A program made the position numbers and the translations under genes. From the NCBI GenBank assembly GCA_017984135.1, contig JAGNZZ010000012.1:1-61879 (forward strand): a DNA stretch of 61,879 nt. The letters are read 5' to 3'. The first letter of the stretch is position 1. Each line of letters opens with the position of its first letter. Positions 26,869 through 35,453 of this stretch are shown here, in pieces. The notes beneath the pieces were generated by a model that saw only the letters and a program-made list of their open reading frames with translations, searched no databases and had not been told where the DNA came from. Source of the stretch: Chitinophagales bacterium (GTDB lineage Bacteria > Bacteroidota > Bacteroidia > Chitinophagales > JADIYW01).

Positions 26869-26919
26869 ATGACATTTATCGCTTTTGAACTTGCTCATTC
26901 TATACGTCACTCCAAGTAG
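26869..26919 (+). CDS. Possible his-operon leader peptide (16 residues, two His codons)
   Basis: The short frame MTFIAFELAHSIRHSK starts 4 bases after TATATTTA, in the same layout as the trp leader downstream (both begin ATGACATT). Its end overlaps a hairpin, CACTCC-AAGTA-GGAGTG (26908-26924), followed by a T-rich stretch. Only two His codons are present, far fewer than in classical his leaders, and hisG has its own box at 26997. Treat as speculative. Confidence 0.25.
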   Translation: MTFIAFELAHSIRHSK

Positions 26920-26996
26920 GAGTGTATATTTATTTTCCCTTAGTTTATTATTTTATTGTCATTCTATACTTGTTATAGTTTTTATTTTCAAAAAAT

Positions 26997-27004
26997 TAAA
27001 TTTG
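26997..27004 (+). promoter_or_regulatory. -7 box TAAATTTG for hisG, leaderless type
   Basis: Perfect TAnnTTTG ending four bases before the hisG ATG at 27009. A TTG at 26970-26972 is 24 bp upstream, slightly far for a -33 element. Confidence 0.5.
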
Positions 27005-27008
27005 TTAT

Positions 27009-27866
27009 ATGCAAAAATTAAAACTCGCCATACAGAAAAAAGGTCGCTTGAGCGAAGAATCTATAAAGTTGATTAATGAATGTGATATTTCTTTTCCGAG
27101 TAGCAGTGGAAAATTAGTAACTGCTGCATACGATTTTCCTATTGAAATTTTATTTTTAAGAGATGACGATATTCCAGATTATGTGCAAGATGGAGTTGCA
27201 GATATTGGCATTGTAGGCGAGAACGTACTAGTAGAGTCAGCTAAAAATGTAGGTGAAGTGATTAAAATGGGATTTGGAAAATGTCGTTTATCATTAGCCG
27301 TTCCTCGTAATATTGAATATGCTTCAATTGCTAACTTAGAAGGGAAATCTATTGCCACTTCATATCCTCGAATTTTGCAAAATTATTTAGATAAGAATAA
27401 TATCAAAGCGGATATTCATGTGATTAGTGGTTCGGTTGAAATTGCTCCAAGTATTGGACTTGCAGATGCAATTTGTGATATCGTTTCTACGGGTTCTACT
27501 TTATTGAGTAATGGATTGAAAGAAGTTGAACAAATTTTTACATCAGAAGCGGTGATGATAAAATCAAACCATCTTTCCATTGAAAAAAATGAAATTTTAA
27601 ACCAACTTTTATTCCGATTAGAAGCAGTTCGTCGTGCTCAAAAAAATAAATACATTTTATTGAATGCACCAAATAAAAGTTTAGATAATATTATTTCTTT
27701 ATTGCCAGGAATTAGTTCACCTACAGTACAAGCATTAGCAAAAGAAGGTTGGAGTTCTGTTCATTCCGTTATTACAGAAAAAGATTTTTGGGATAAAATT
27801 CAAAAATTGAAAGACGCCGGAGCAGAAGGAATTTTAGTAATGCCTATTGAAAAATTGATTTATTAA
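27009..27866 (+). CDS. hisG: ATP phosphoribosyltransferase, long form
   Basis: 285 residues. KLKLAIQKKGRLSEES at the start, GVADIGIVGENVL and ICDIVSTGSTLLSNGL are the PRPP/ATP-binding blocks. The C-terminal 75 residues form the ACT-like regulatory domain of the long form (PTVQALAKEGWSSVHSVI), so no HisZ is needed and histidine feedback is expected. First and committed step of histidine synthesis. First gene of hisGDCB; 23 bp to hisD. Confidence 0.97.
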   Translation: MQKLKLAIQKKGRLSEESIKLINECDISFPSSSGKLVTAAYDFPIEILFLRDDDIPDYVQDGVADIGIVGENVLVESAKNVGEVIKMGFGKCRLSLAVPRNIEYASIANLEGKSIATSYPRILQNYLDKNNIKADIHVISGSVEIAPSIGLADAICDIVSTGSTLLSNGLKEVEQIFTSEAVMIKSNHLSIEKNEILNQLLFRLEAVRRAQKNKYILLNAPNKSLDNIISLLPGISSPTVQALAKEGWSSVHSVITEKDFWDKIQKLKDAGAEGILVMPIEKLIY

Positions 27867-27889
27867 TTGATTCTATTTAATCTTGTTTT

Positions 27890-29164
27890 ATGCAAATCAT
27901 TAGATATCCAAATAAAGCCGACTGGAAAGAGATAATACAACGACCAACTCAATCATTAGCGGATATTGAACAACGAGTTATTCCCATTTTAGATGCAGTA
28001 AAGCAAAAGGGAGATAAGGCTTTAAAGCAATTTGCAAAAGAATTTGATAAGGTAGAAATAGTTGATTTGATTGTTAGCCAAAATGAGCTGACTGCAGCAG
28101 ATAATTTAGTTTCAGAGGAATTAAAAAATGCTATTAAAATTGCATACAATAATATTCATACTTTTCATAAAAAACAAGAAACAAAACCAGAGGTAATTGA
28201 AACGGTAAAAGGCATCGAATGTTGGCGGAAATCTGTTGCGATAGAGAAAGTGGGTTTATATATTCCTGGTGGAACGGCACCTTTGTTTTCAACCGTTCTG
28301 ATGTTGGCAATTCCGGCTCAAATTGCAGGATGTTCGGAAATAATTTTATGCTCACCAACAGATAAAAATGGAAATATACATCCAGCAGTTATATATACAG
28401 CAAAGTTATGTGGTGTAACAAAAATATATAAAACTGGAGGAGCGCAAGCCATTGCTGCAATGGCATTTGGTACTGAAACCATTCCGCAAGTTGATAAAAT
28501 ATTTGGGCCAGGAAATCAATTCGTAACGGCGGCGAAACAGTTAGTAAATAAAAATGGAATGGCAATTGATATGCCAGCTGGTCCAAGTGAGGTCTTAGTA
28601 ATTGGCGATGATGAATCTCGTCCGGATTTTATTGCTGCCGATTTGCTGTCGCAAGCGGAACATGGTGCAGATAGTCAAGTGATTTTTGTAACAACAGAAG
28701 AGCGTTATTTTAATTTAGTTCATTTTGCCATTGATGAACAACTAAAAGAGCTGCCTCGTCGTGCGTTAGCGGAACAAGCATTAGCCAATAGTAAAATGAT
28801 ATTAGTAAATGATTTGGATGAAGCGATTGAAATGAGTAATGCTTATGCGCCCGAACATTTAATATTACAAATACGAGACGCCGAAGAATTAGCCGAAAAA
28901 GTCATCAATGCAGGTTCTGTTTTTATAGGTCACTATGCTCCGGAAAGCTTGGGCGATTACGCCAGCGGAACCAATCATACCTTGCCTACCAATGGACATG
29001 CAAAGGCTTATAGTGGCGTTTCGTTAGATAGTTTTGTGAAAAAAATCACGTTTCAAAAAATCACGAAAGAAGGATTAAATACATTGGGAAATACAGTAGA
29101 AAAGATGGCAGAAAACGAAGGATTAATCGCACATAAGAATGCTGTGAGTATTCGGTTAAAATAA
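27890..29164 (+). CDS. hisD: Histidinol dehydrogenase
   Basis: 424 residues, normal length. Characteristic blocks: VGLYIPGGTAPLFSTVLM, GGAQAIAAMAFGTE, KIFGPGNQFVTAAK, DMPAGPSEVLVI and SQAEHGADSQVIF (zinc ligands Gln/His), and GHYAPESLGDYASGTNHTLPT. Performs the two-step NAD-dependent oxidation of histidinol to histidine. Second gene of the operon, 7 bp before hisC. Confidence 0.98.
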   Translation: MQIIRYPNKADWKEIIQRPTQSLADIEQRVIPILDAVKQKGDKALKQFAKEFDKVEIVDLIVSQNELTAADNLVSEELKNAIKIAYNNIHTFHKKQETKPEVIETVKGIECWRKSVAIEKVGLYIPGGTAPLFSTVLMLAIPAQIAGCSEIILCSPTDKNGNIHPAVIYTAKLCGVTKIYKTGGAQAIAAMAFGTETIPQVDKIFGPGNQFVTAAKQLVNKNGMAIDMPAGPSEVLVIGDDESRPDFIAADLLSQAEHGADSQVIFVTTEERYFNLVHFAIDEQLKELPRRALAEQALANSKMILVNDLDEAIEMSNAYAPEHLILQIRDAEELAEKVINAGSVFIGHYAPESLGDYASGTNHTLPTNGHAKAYSGVSLDSFVKKITFQKITKEGLNTLGNTVEKMAENEGLIAHKNAVSIRLK

Positions 29165-29171
29165 TTTTTTT

Positions 29172-30224
29172 ATGAGCATTGAAATAGATAATTTAGTTCG
29201 AACACATATTTTGAATATGAAGCCGTATTCATCTGCAAGAAATGAATACGTAGGAAATGATGGAATTTTTTTAGATGCCAATGAGAATCCATTTGGTTCG
29301 GTTTGTACAGAAATACATAACCGATATCCTGATCCTATGCAAGAAGAAATGAAAATTAAGTTAGCGAAATTAGAAAATGTTTCGACAAATCAACTATTTA
29401 TTGGCAATGGAAGTGATGAATGTATTGACGTATTTGTACGCGTATTTTGTGAGCCACAAAAAGAAAAAATATTAATTTGTCCTCCTGTTTTTTCAATGTA
29501 TGAACACGTGGCACATATTCAAAATATAGAAGTCGTAAATGTATTGTTGAAAGATGATTTTCAATTAGATGTCGATGGAATTTTAAATGCGATTAAAAAC
29601 CACGCAATTAAAATTATTTTTATCTGTTCACCCAACAATCCCACAGGAAATTTGATAAATGAAAATGATATTGAAATAATTTTAAAAAATTTTGATGGAT
29701 TGGTGCTGATTGATGAAGCCTATCAGGATTTTTCAAATAATGTATCATGGATAAATCGATTGCAAGAATTTAAAAATTTAGTGGTGATTAAAACACTTTC
29801 TAAAGCGTATGGTATGGCAGATGTTCGCATAGGAATGCTATATGCTCATGCTGAAATAATCCAATATTTAAACACCATAAAAATGCCATATAATGTAAAT
29901 GCTCATTCACAACGTTTGGCAGCAGAAGCATTGGATAAAATGGAATTAAAAAATAAATTTGTGGATGAGTTGATACAAGGAAGAAGGTATTTAGAAACTG
30001 CTTTAAAAGAAATTAAATGTGTTGAGAATGTTTATCCAAGCGATGCCAATTATATTTTAATAAAAGTAGCCGATGCCAATAAAATGTATCAGCACTTGAT
30101 TCAACATAAACTTATCGTGCGCAATAGAGATAATGCTCCAATGCTAAAAGGTTGTTTGCGCGTTTCGGTCGGAACAAAACAAGAAAATGAACAATTTATT
30201 GATGCTTTAAAAAGATATAATTAA
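29172..30224 (+). CDS. hisC: Histidinol-phosphate aminotransferase
   Basis: 350 residues of the fold-type I PLP enzymes. FLDANENPFGS near the N-terminus, FICSPNNPTGN, LVLIDEAYQDF and the PLP lysine in IKTLSKAYGMADVRIG are visible. Converts imidazole-acetol phosphate and glutamate to histidinol phosphate. Third gene of the operon, 9 bp before hisB. Confidence 0.96.
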   Translation: MSIEIDNLVRTHILNMKPYSSARNEYVGNDGIFLDANENPFGSVCTEIHNRYPDPMQEEMKIKLAKLENVSTNQLFIGNGSDECIDVFVRVFCEPQKEKILICPPVFSMYEHVAHIQNIEVVNVLLKDDFQLDVDGILNAIKNHAIKIIFICSPNNPTGNLINENDIEIILKNFDGLVLIDEAYQDFSNNVSWINRLQEFKNLVVIKTLSKAYGMADVRIGMLYAHAEIIQYLNTIKMPYNVNAHSQRLAAEALDKMELKNKFVDELIQGRRYLETALKEIKCVENVYPSDANYILIKVADANKMYQHLIQHKLIVRNRDNAPMLKGCLRVSVGTKQENEQFIDALKRYN

Positions 30225-30233
30225 GATATTAGG

Positions 30234-31364
30234 ATGAAAAAAGTTTTATTTATTGATAGAGATGGCACATTGATAGATGAGCCTAAAGATAATTTTCAAG
30301 TAGATAGTTTTGAGAAATTGCAATTCTTACCGAATGTCATTTCTTCTCTAAAAAAAATTCAACAAGAAACCAATTACGAATTGGTAATGGTAACCAATCA
30401 AGATGGTTTAGGCACCAAAACATTTCCTGAAAAAACATTCTGGCCGGTTCATAATTTAATGTTGAATATTTTTAAAAATGAAGGCGTAGAATTTAAAGCT
30501 GTTTTTATAGATAAAACCTTTGCTAAGGATAATGCACCTACACGCAAACCCAACACAGGATTATTGACGGATTACTTAAACACTAAAAAATTCGATTTAG
30601 AAAATTCTTTTGTAATTGGCGATCGATTAACCGATATACAATTAGCAAAAAACTTAGGTGCAAAAGGAATTTTAATTGGTCGTAGTGCAGATAAAACCGA
30701 TGATAAAAAGTTAAACCATCAAGATTTAAAAAAATATATTGCCTTAAAAACGACAAACTGGAATGATATTTATTCCTTCCTTTCTAAACCGAATCGAACG
30801 GCAACTATACAACGTAATACCAATGAAACGCAAATTTCCGTTTCGATAAATTTAGATGGAAACGGAAAATCTACTATCAAAACTGGTTTAAGTTTTTTCG
30901 ATCACATGCTGGAACAATTATCCAAACATTCAGGCGTTGACTTAAACATTAAAGTAAAAGGCGATTTGCACATTGACGAACACCACACTATCGAAGATAC
31001 AGCAATTGCCATTGGTGAAGCATTCTTGCAAGCACTTGGAAATAAAAAAGGAATAGCACGTTATGGTTTCTTGTTGCCGATGGATGATGTGTTGGCACAA
31101 GCTGCTATCGATTTTTCTGGAAGACCTTGGCTGGTATGGAAAGCAACCTTTAAACGAGAAAAAATTGGTGAAATGCCTACAGAAATGTTTATGCATTTTT
31201 GGAAATCTTTTTCCGATGCAGCAAAATGCAATCTGAACATCAAAGCCGAAGGTGAAAATGAACATCATAAAATAGAAGCCATTTTTAAAGCCGTTGCCAA
31301 ATCTATTAAAATGGCAATTAGAATTGAAGGTACAGATTTGCCAAGTACAAAAGGATTGCTGTAG
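30234..31364 (+). CDS. hisB: Bifunctional histidinol-phosphatase/imidazoleglycerol-phosphate dehydratase
   Basis: 376 residues. N-terminal HAD phosphatase (residues 1-165) with [12 protein letters not shown] nucleophile motif and [14 protein letters not shown]-terminal dehydratase (about 180-376) with [14 protein letters not shown] and [16 protein letters not shown] metal-binding motifs. The zinc loop that in E. coli HisB carries Cys and His just before RKP reads [16 protein letters not shown] here, with no Cys or His, so the phosphatase half should lack structural zinc. Last gene of the local his operon; hisHAFI are not in the window. Confidence 0.96.
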   Translation: MKKVLFIDRDGTLIDEPKDNFQVDSFEKLQFLPNVISSLKKIQQETNYELVMVTNQDGLGTKTFPEKTFWPVHNLMLNIFKNEGVEFKAVFIDKTFAKDNAPTRKPNTGLLTDYLNTKKFDLENSFVIGDRLTDIQLAKNLGAKGILIGRSADKTDDKKLNHQDLKKYIALKTTNWNDIYSFLSKPNRTATIQRNTNETQISVSINLDGNGKSTIKTGLSFFDHMLEQLSKHSGVDLNIKVKGDLHIDEHHTIEDTAIAIGEAFLQALGNKKGIARYGFLLPMDDVLAQAAIDFSGRPWLVWKATFKREKIGEMPTEMFMHFWKSFSDAAKCNLNIKAEGENEHHKIEAIFKAVAKSIKMAIRIEGTDLPSTKGLL

Positions 31365-31392
31365 TTGAATAGGAATTAATTTTGAATTAATA

Positions 31393-31421
31393 TTGTTTTT
31401 AAATTTCAATGTATATATTTG
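31393..31421 (+). promoter_or_regulatory. Promoter of the trp leader (TTG-N18-TATATTTG)
   Basis: TTG at 31393-31395, TATATTTG at 31414-31421, spacer 18 bp. The box ends four bases before the leader-peptide ATG, predicting a nearly leaderless start. Confidence 0.7.
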
Positions 31422-31425
31422 TAGT

Positions 31426-31467
31426 ATGACATTAAGTAATTTTTGGTGGTGGAATGGCAAACGATAA
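31426..31467 (+). CDS. trpL: trp operon leader peptide (13 residues with WWW)
   Basis: ATG at 31426 opens the frame MTLSNFWWWNGKR and stop. Three consecutive TGG codons (31444-31452) in a 13-codon peptide directly upstream of anthranilate synthase genes are the signature of a transcription-attenuation leader. Promoter in front, antiterminator and terminator hairpins behind. It would stall ribosomes when charged tRNA-Trp is scarce. Confidence 0.85.
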   Translation: MTLSNFWWWNGKR

Positions 31468-31469
31468 AT

Positions 31470-31534
31470 GGCGTTGACTAATTCTATTTCCAAATGTATT
31501 ATATTAGCTCGCCTTAAAAAGCGAGCTTTTTTTT
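31470..31534 (+). promoter_or_regulatory. trp attenuator: antiterminator and terminator hairpins
   Basis: Terminator: AGCTCGC (31506-31512) pairs with GCGAGCT (31521-31527), loop of 8, followed by T7. Antiterminator: GGCG (31470-31473) and CTAAT (31478-31482) pair with CGCC (31510-31513) and ATTAG (31503-31507). The two share 31506-31512 and exclude each other. An early arm around CAAACG (31458-31463) can pair weakly with CGTTG (31472-31476), which would free the terminator when the leader is fully translated. Confidence 0.82.
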
Positions 31535-31586
31535 ATGAAATGAAAATGAAATACAGATTTGAAACACAAAAGCAATAATTGAAAAA

Positions 31587-32990
31587 ATGAATTACATCTT
31601 CAACACCTCATACAAAAAAATACTTTCCGATATGCTTACGCCGGTAAGCATCTATCTACGTTTAAGAGCAAAATATAAAAACTGTATTTTATTAGAAAGC
31701 TCCGACTATCACGGTGACGAACATAATTTTTCGTACATCTGCTTTCAGCCAATTACTGGGTTTAAAGTGGAACAGCATAAATTTATTGTCACGCAGCCAA
31801 ATGGGTTTCAATCTGTTTTTTCATTGACAGATAATAAGTTGACAGACTTAATAAATACGTTTATACAACAATTTTCCAATTTCCAATGCAATGATTTACC
31901 CATCATTCATAACGGATTTTTCGGGTATATGTCGTACAATGCCGTGCAATATTTTGAAGATATCCAACTGAATAATACCTGCGACACCATTCCTTTAGTT
32001 CAATATTTCTGCTATCAGTATATCATTGCTTTCAATCATTTTAACCATGAATTATATATCGTAAAAAATGAAATTGAAGATGGGATAAACGATGCAACAA
32101 CACTGGATGAAATTGAAAGTATGATTAAATACAAACCACTTCATTTAGATAATTTTACAACCACATCTTCTAAATCATCTAACCTTACTGATGCTGAATT
32201 TATTGAATGCGTGGTGAAGGGAAAACAAGCATGTTATCGTGGTGATGTTTTTCAAATTGTTGTTTCACGACAGTTTTATCAATCCTTTAAAGGAGATGAT
32301 TTTAATGTATATCGAGCATTGCGTTCTATCAACCCATCGCCATATTGCTTTTATTTTGATTTCGAAAATTTTAGGCTAATGGGTTCTTCGCCTGAAGCCC
32401 AACTTATTATTAAAAACAATAAAGTAACGATTCATCCTATTGCAGGTACCTTTAGAAGAACCGGCGATGATACGAAAGATGCCGAATTGGCAAAGAAATT
32501 ATCTGAAGATCCTAAAGAAAATGCAGAACATGTAATGTTAGTAGATTTGGCAAGAAATGATTTGTCACGAGGTGGAAAAAATACACAAGTAGAGGTGTAT
32601 CGTGAAGTGCAATATTACTCACATGTAATACATTTGGTTTCAAAAGTTACCGCAGAAATTGACGAACACAGCGATAAACTCAAAATGGTAGGCGATACGT
32701 TTCCGGCTGGCACTTTAAGTGGTGCACCAAAATATAAAGCGATGCAACTGATTGATGCATTTGAAAAAACAAGCCGCGTGTTTTATGGCGGATGTATTGG
32801 GCATTTAAGTTTTAACGGCGATTTTAATCATGCTATTATGATACGAAGTTTTTTAAGTAAGGATGCTGTATTAACGTATCAAGCTGGCGCAGGTGTAGTA
32901 GCCGATTCTGTAGAGAATAGCGAATTGCAAGAAGTAGAAAATAAATTAGCAGCATTAAATAAAGCCATACAAATTGCGAATACGCTTTAA
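31587..32990 (+). CDS. trpE: Anthranilate synthase component I
   Basis: 467 residues. The N-terminal LLESSDYHG block carries the conserved Ser of the tryptophan feedback site. The C-terminal chorismate-binding domain shows GDVFQIVVSRQF, INPSPYCFYFDF, GSSPEAQL, PIAGTFRRTGD, LVDLARNDLSRGG and TFPAGTLSGAPKYKAM. Makes anthranilate from chorismate using ammonia delivered by TrpG. First structural gene after the attenuator, followed by trpG after 30 bp. Regulation is therefore both by attenuation and by feedback. Confidence 0.97.
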   Translation: MNYIFNTSYKKILSDMLTPVSIYLRLRAKYKNCILLESSDYHGDEHNFSYICFQPITGFKVEQHKFIVTQPNGFQSVFSLTDNKLTDLINTFIQQFSNFQCNDLPIIHNGFFGYMSYNAVQYFEDIQLNNTCDTIPLVQYFCYQYIIAFNHFNHELYIVKNEIEDGINDATTLDEIESMIKYKPLHLDNFTTTSSKSSNLTDAEFIECVVKGKQACYRGDVFQIVVSRQFYQSFKGDDFNVYRALRSINPSPYCFYFDFENFRLMGSSPEAQLIIKNNKVTIHPIAGTFRRTGDDTKDAELAKKLSEDPKENAEHVMLVDLARNDLSRGGKNTQVEVYREVQYYSHVIHLVSKVTAEIDEHSDKLKMVGDTFPAGTLSGAPKYKAMQLIDAFEKTSRVFYGGCIGHLSFNGDFNHAIMIRSFLSKDAVLTYQAGAGVVADSVENSELQEVENKLAALNKAIQIANTL

Positions 32991-33020
32991 CTTTTTTGCA
33001 TTTGTAGATAAAAATATAAT

Positions 33021-33584
33021 ATGAATAAGATACTTGTTTTAGATAATTACGATTCTTTCACGTACAACTTGGTACATTATATTGAATCATTTAATGTTTC
33101 TTGCGATGTTTTTCGTAATGATAAAATTTCATTAGATGCTGTTAATGATTATGATAAAATTTTATTATCGCCTGGACCTGGAATCCCAGAAGAAGCTGGT
33201 GTTATGATGGAATTAATAAAGCAATATGCATCTACAAAATCAATTTTAGGTGTTTGCTTAGGTCATCAAGCAATTGGTCAAGTTTTTGGTGCAACGCTTT
33301 ATAATGTTGGTCAAGTGATACATGGCAAAGCAAAAAATACAACAGTAATCGTAGAGGATATTTTATTTAAAAATATAGATAAACAATTTCAAAGTGGCCG
33401 TTATCATTCTTGGGCAATTAAAGATGTAAAACTGCCATTGGTTGTTACTGCTATAGATGACGATAATATTGTACAAGCCATTAAGCATGAACATTTCAAT
33501 GTGCGTGGTGTTCAATTTCATCCGGAAAGTGTAATGACACCGCAAGGGAAAAAAATGATAGAAAATTGGATGAAGCTCGCTTAA
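33021..33584 (+). CDS. trpG: Anthranilate synthase component II (glutamine amidotransferase)
   Basis: 187 residues, a class I glutamine amidotransferase. LDNYDSFTYNLVHY at the start, LLSPGPGIPEEAG oxyanion region, catalytic Cys in GVCLGHQAIGQ and catalytic His/Glu in VQFHPESVMTP. Supplies ammonia to TrpE; in some species the same subunit also serves PabB. Second gene of trpEGDC. Confidence 0.96.
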   Translation: MNKILVLDNYDSFTYNLVHYIESFNVSCDVFRNDKISLDAVNDYDKILLSPGPGIPEEAGVMMELIKQYASTKSILGVCLGHQAIGQVFGATLYNVGQVIHGKAKNTTVIVEDILFKNIDKQFQSGRYHSWAIKDVKLPLVVTAIDDDNIVQAIKHEHFNVRGVQFHPESVMTPQGKKMIENWMKLA

Positions 33585-33626
33585 TTACTCGATAAATTTA
33601 ATCTCATTTAATAGAACTAAAATAGC

Positions 33627-34616
33627 ATGAAAGAACAAATTCAATACTTATTAAACGGAAATTTTCTTACACAAGAAGAAGCATACAACATGATGAAAAG
33701 TATTGCCTCGGGAATGCAAAATGAAATTCAAGTTGCTGCCTTTTTAACCATCTTTAACATGCGTGTGCCTACGATAGACGAACTAAAAGGATTTAGAAAT
33801 GCTATGTTGGAAATGGCAATTCCGATTTCATTTATAGATGAAAATATATTAGATATTGTAGGAACTGGTGGCGATGGAAAAAATACATTTAATATTTCTA
33901 CCATTGCAAGTTTTGTTTGTGCAGGTGCAGGCGCAAAAGTGGCTAAAATTGGTAATTATGGGTTTTCTTCTGTTTCAGGTTCTTCCAATGTGTTGGAATA
34001 TTTAGGCGTAAAGTTTGCCCAAACTCAAGCTGCATTATCTAGGCAAATGGGAAAAAGTAATATCACATTTATTCATGCACCTTTTTATTTTCCTGCTATG
34101 AAAAATGTGGCAAATGTTCGGAAGCAATTGCAGGTAAAAACCATCTTTAATATTTTAGGACCAATCATCAACCCATGCAATCCAAATACAAAAGTTATTG
34201 GTGTGCACAGTGAATATATTGGTAAACTATATCGGGAAGTGTTATTAACCACCAATACAGAATTTGCAATAGTTCATGCTGTTGATGGATATGATGAAAT
34301 TTCACTAACCAACAATACAATGGTATTTGGGAAGAAAAATATGAAATTAAAATCACCTAATGATTTGGGATTTACTACTTTGAAGCAAACTGATTTGTTA
34401 GGTGGAGATACCATTGCCTCGAATGCAAAAATATTTATGAATATTTTAAATGGCAAAGGTACTGAAGCACAAAATAACGTGGTTTTGGCAAACGCAGCAC
34501 TTGCCATCTCTTTGTATGAACAGAATTCGTATGATGCAGCTTTGCAAATGGCAAGAAAAAGTTTGCTGAGTGGAAATGCTTTGTCCAGCTTTAAAAAATT
34601 AGTAGATACTCAATAG
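33627..34616 (+). CDS. trpD: Anthranilate phosphoribosyltransferase
   Basis: 329 residues. The PRPP-binding motif GTGGDGKNTFNIST is intact, followed by KIGNYGFSSVSGSSNVLEYLG (anthranilate-binding region; the usual KHGNR reads KIGNY here) and FNILGPIINPCNP. Transfers phosphoribose to anthranilate. Third gene of the operon, 42 bp after trpG. Confidence 0.95.
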   Translation: MKEQIQYLLNGNFLTQEEAYNMMKSIASGMQNEIQVAAFLTIFNMRVPTIDELKGFRNAMLEMAIPISFIDENILDIVGTGGDGKNTFNISTIASFVCAGAGAKVAKIGNYGFSSVSGSSNVLEYLGVKFAQTQAALSRQMGKSNITFIHAPFYFPAMKNVANVRKQLQVKTIFNILGPIINPCNPNTKVIGVHSEYIGKLYREVLLTTNTEFAIVHAVDGYDEISLTNNTMVFGKKNMKLKSPNDLGFTTLKQTDLLGGDTIASNAKIFMNILNGKGTEAQNNVVLANAALAISLYEQNSYDAALQMARKSLLSGNALSSFKKLVDTQ

Positions 34617-34661
34617 CAATGTTTTTTTATTTTACATCCAACAATTAATTCTTAGACAAAC

Positions 34662-35453
34662 ATGAATATTTTAGATAAAATTGTAGAAAATAAAAAAAAG
34701 GAAATAGAAAATTCAAAGTTTAAAACAAACATTAAACATTTAGAACAAACTGTTTTTTTTAGTAGAAAAACTGTTTCCTTATGTACAAATATTAAGCAAC
34801 AAAATAGCACTGGAATTATTGCTGAGTTTAAACGAAAATCACCATCTAAAGGTATCATTAATGATACCTTTTCAGCATTAGATGTGGTTCGACAATATGA
34901 GAAAGCAGGTGTTTCAGGAAGTTCTATTTTAACGGATGAAGTTTTTTTTGGAGGTACGCAACAAGATTTAATTTCCGTTCGAGATGAAATAAAATTGCCT
35001 TTGTTGCGCAAAGATTTTATGATTGATGAATACCAATTTGTGGAAGCAAAATCAATAGGTGCTGATGTCGTGTTGCTCATTGCGTCTATTTTAACGCCAC
35101 AACAAGTGAAACAATTCACAGATTTGGCGCATCAGTTAGGCTTGGAAGTGCTATTGGAATTGCATGACGAATCTGAACTACATCATGTGTATCATGCCGT
35201 GGATTTGGTTGGGATTAATAATCGTAATTTAAAAACTTTTGAAGTGGATATTGAGCAATCCATTCGTATGGCAGAAAAGCTAGGCGATAGTTTTGTAAAA
35301 GTTGCAGAAAGTGGAATTTCTAAAATAGAAACATTATTACTTTTCAAACAAAATGGCTTTCAAGGTTTTCTAATTGGTGAAAACTTTATGAAATCAGAAA
35401 ATCCGGGAATTGCTTGCGAGGAATTTATTCGAGCAATAAGAAATGCACGTTAA
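34662..35453 (+). CDS. trpC: Indole-3-glycerol phosphate synthase
   Basis: 263 residues, TIM barrel. IIAEFKRKSPSKG holds the catalytic lysine motif, then SILTDEVFFGG, LLRKDFMIDEYQ, LEVLLELHDE, GINNRNLKTFEVD and VAESGISK are family blocks. Closes the indole ring from CdRP. Last trp gene here; trpF, trpB and trpA do not follow. Its stop codon overlaps the stop of a convergent small gene. Confidence 0.96.
   Translation: MNILDKIVENKKKEIENSKFKTNIKHLEQTVFFSRKTVSLCTNIKQQNSTGIIAEFKRKSPSKGIINDTFSALDVVRQYEKAGVSGSSILTDEVFFGGTQQDLISVRDEIKLPLLRKDFMIDEYQFVEAKSIGADVVLLIASILTPQQVKQFTDLAHQLGLEVLLELHDESELHHVYHAVDLVGINNRNLKTFEVDIEQSIRMAEKLGDSFVKVAESGISKIETLLLFKQNGFQGFLIGENFMKSENPGIACEEFIRAIRNAR

Noticed and set aside
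26885..27076. 63-residue plus-strand frame overlapping hisG
   Set aside because: Runs into hisG in a different frame, hydrophobic random-like sequence without His-codon enrichment.
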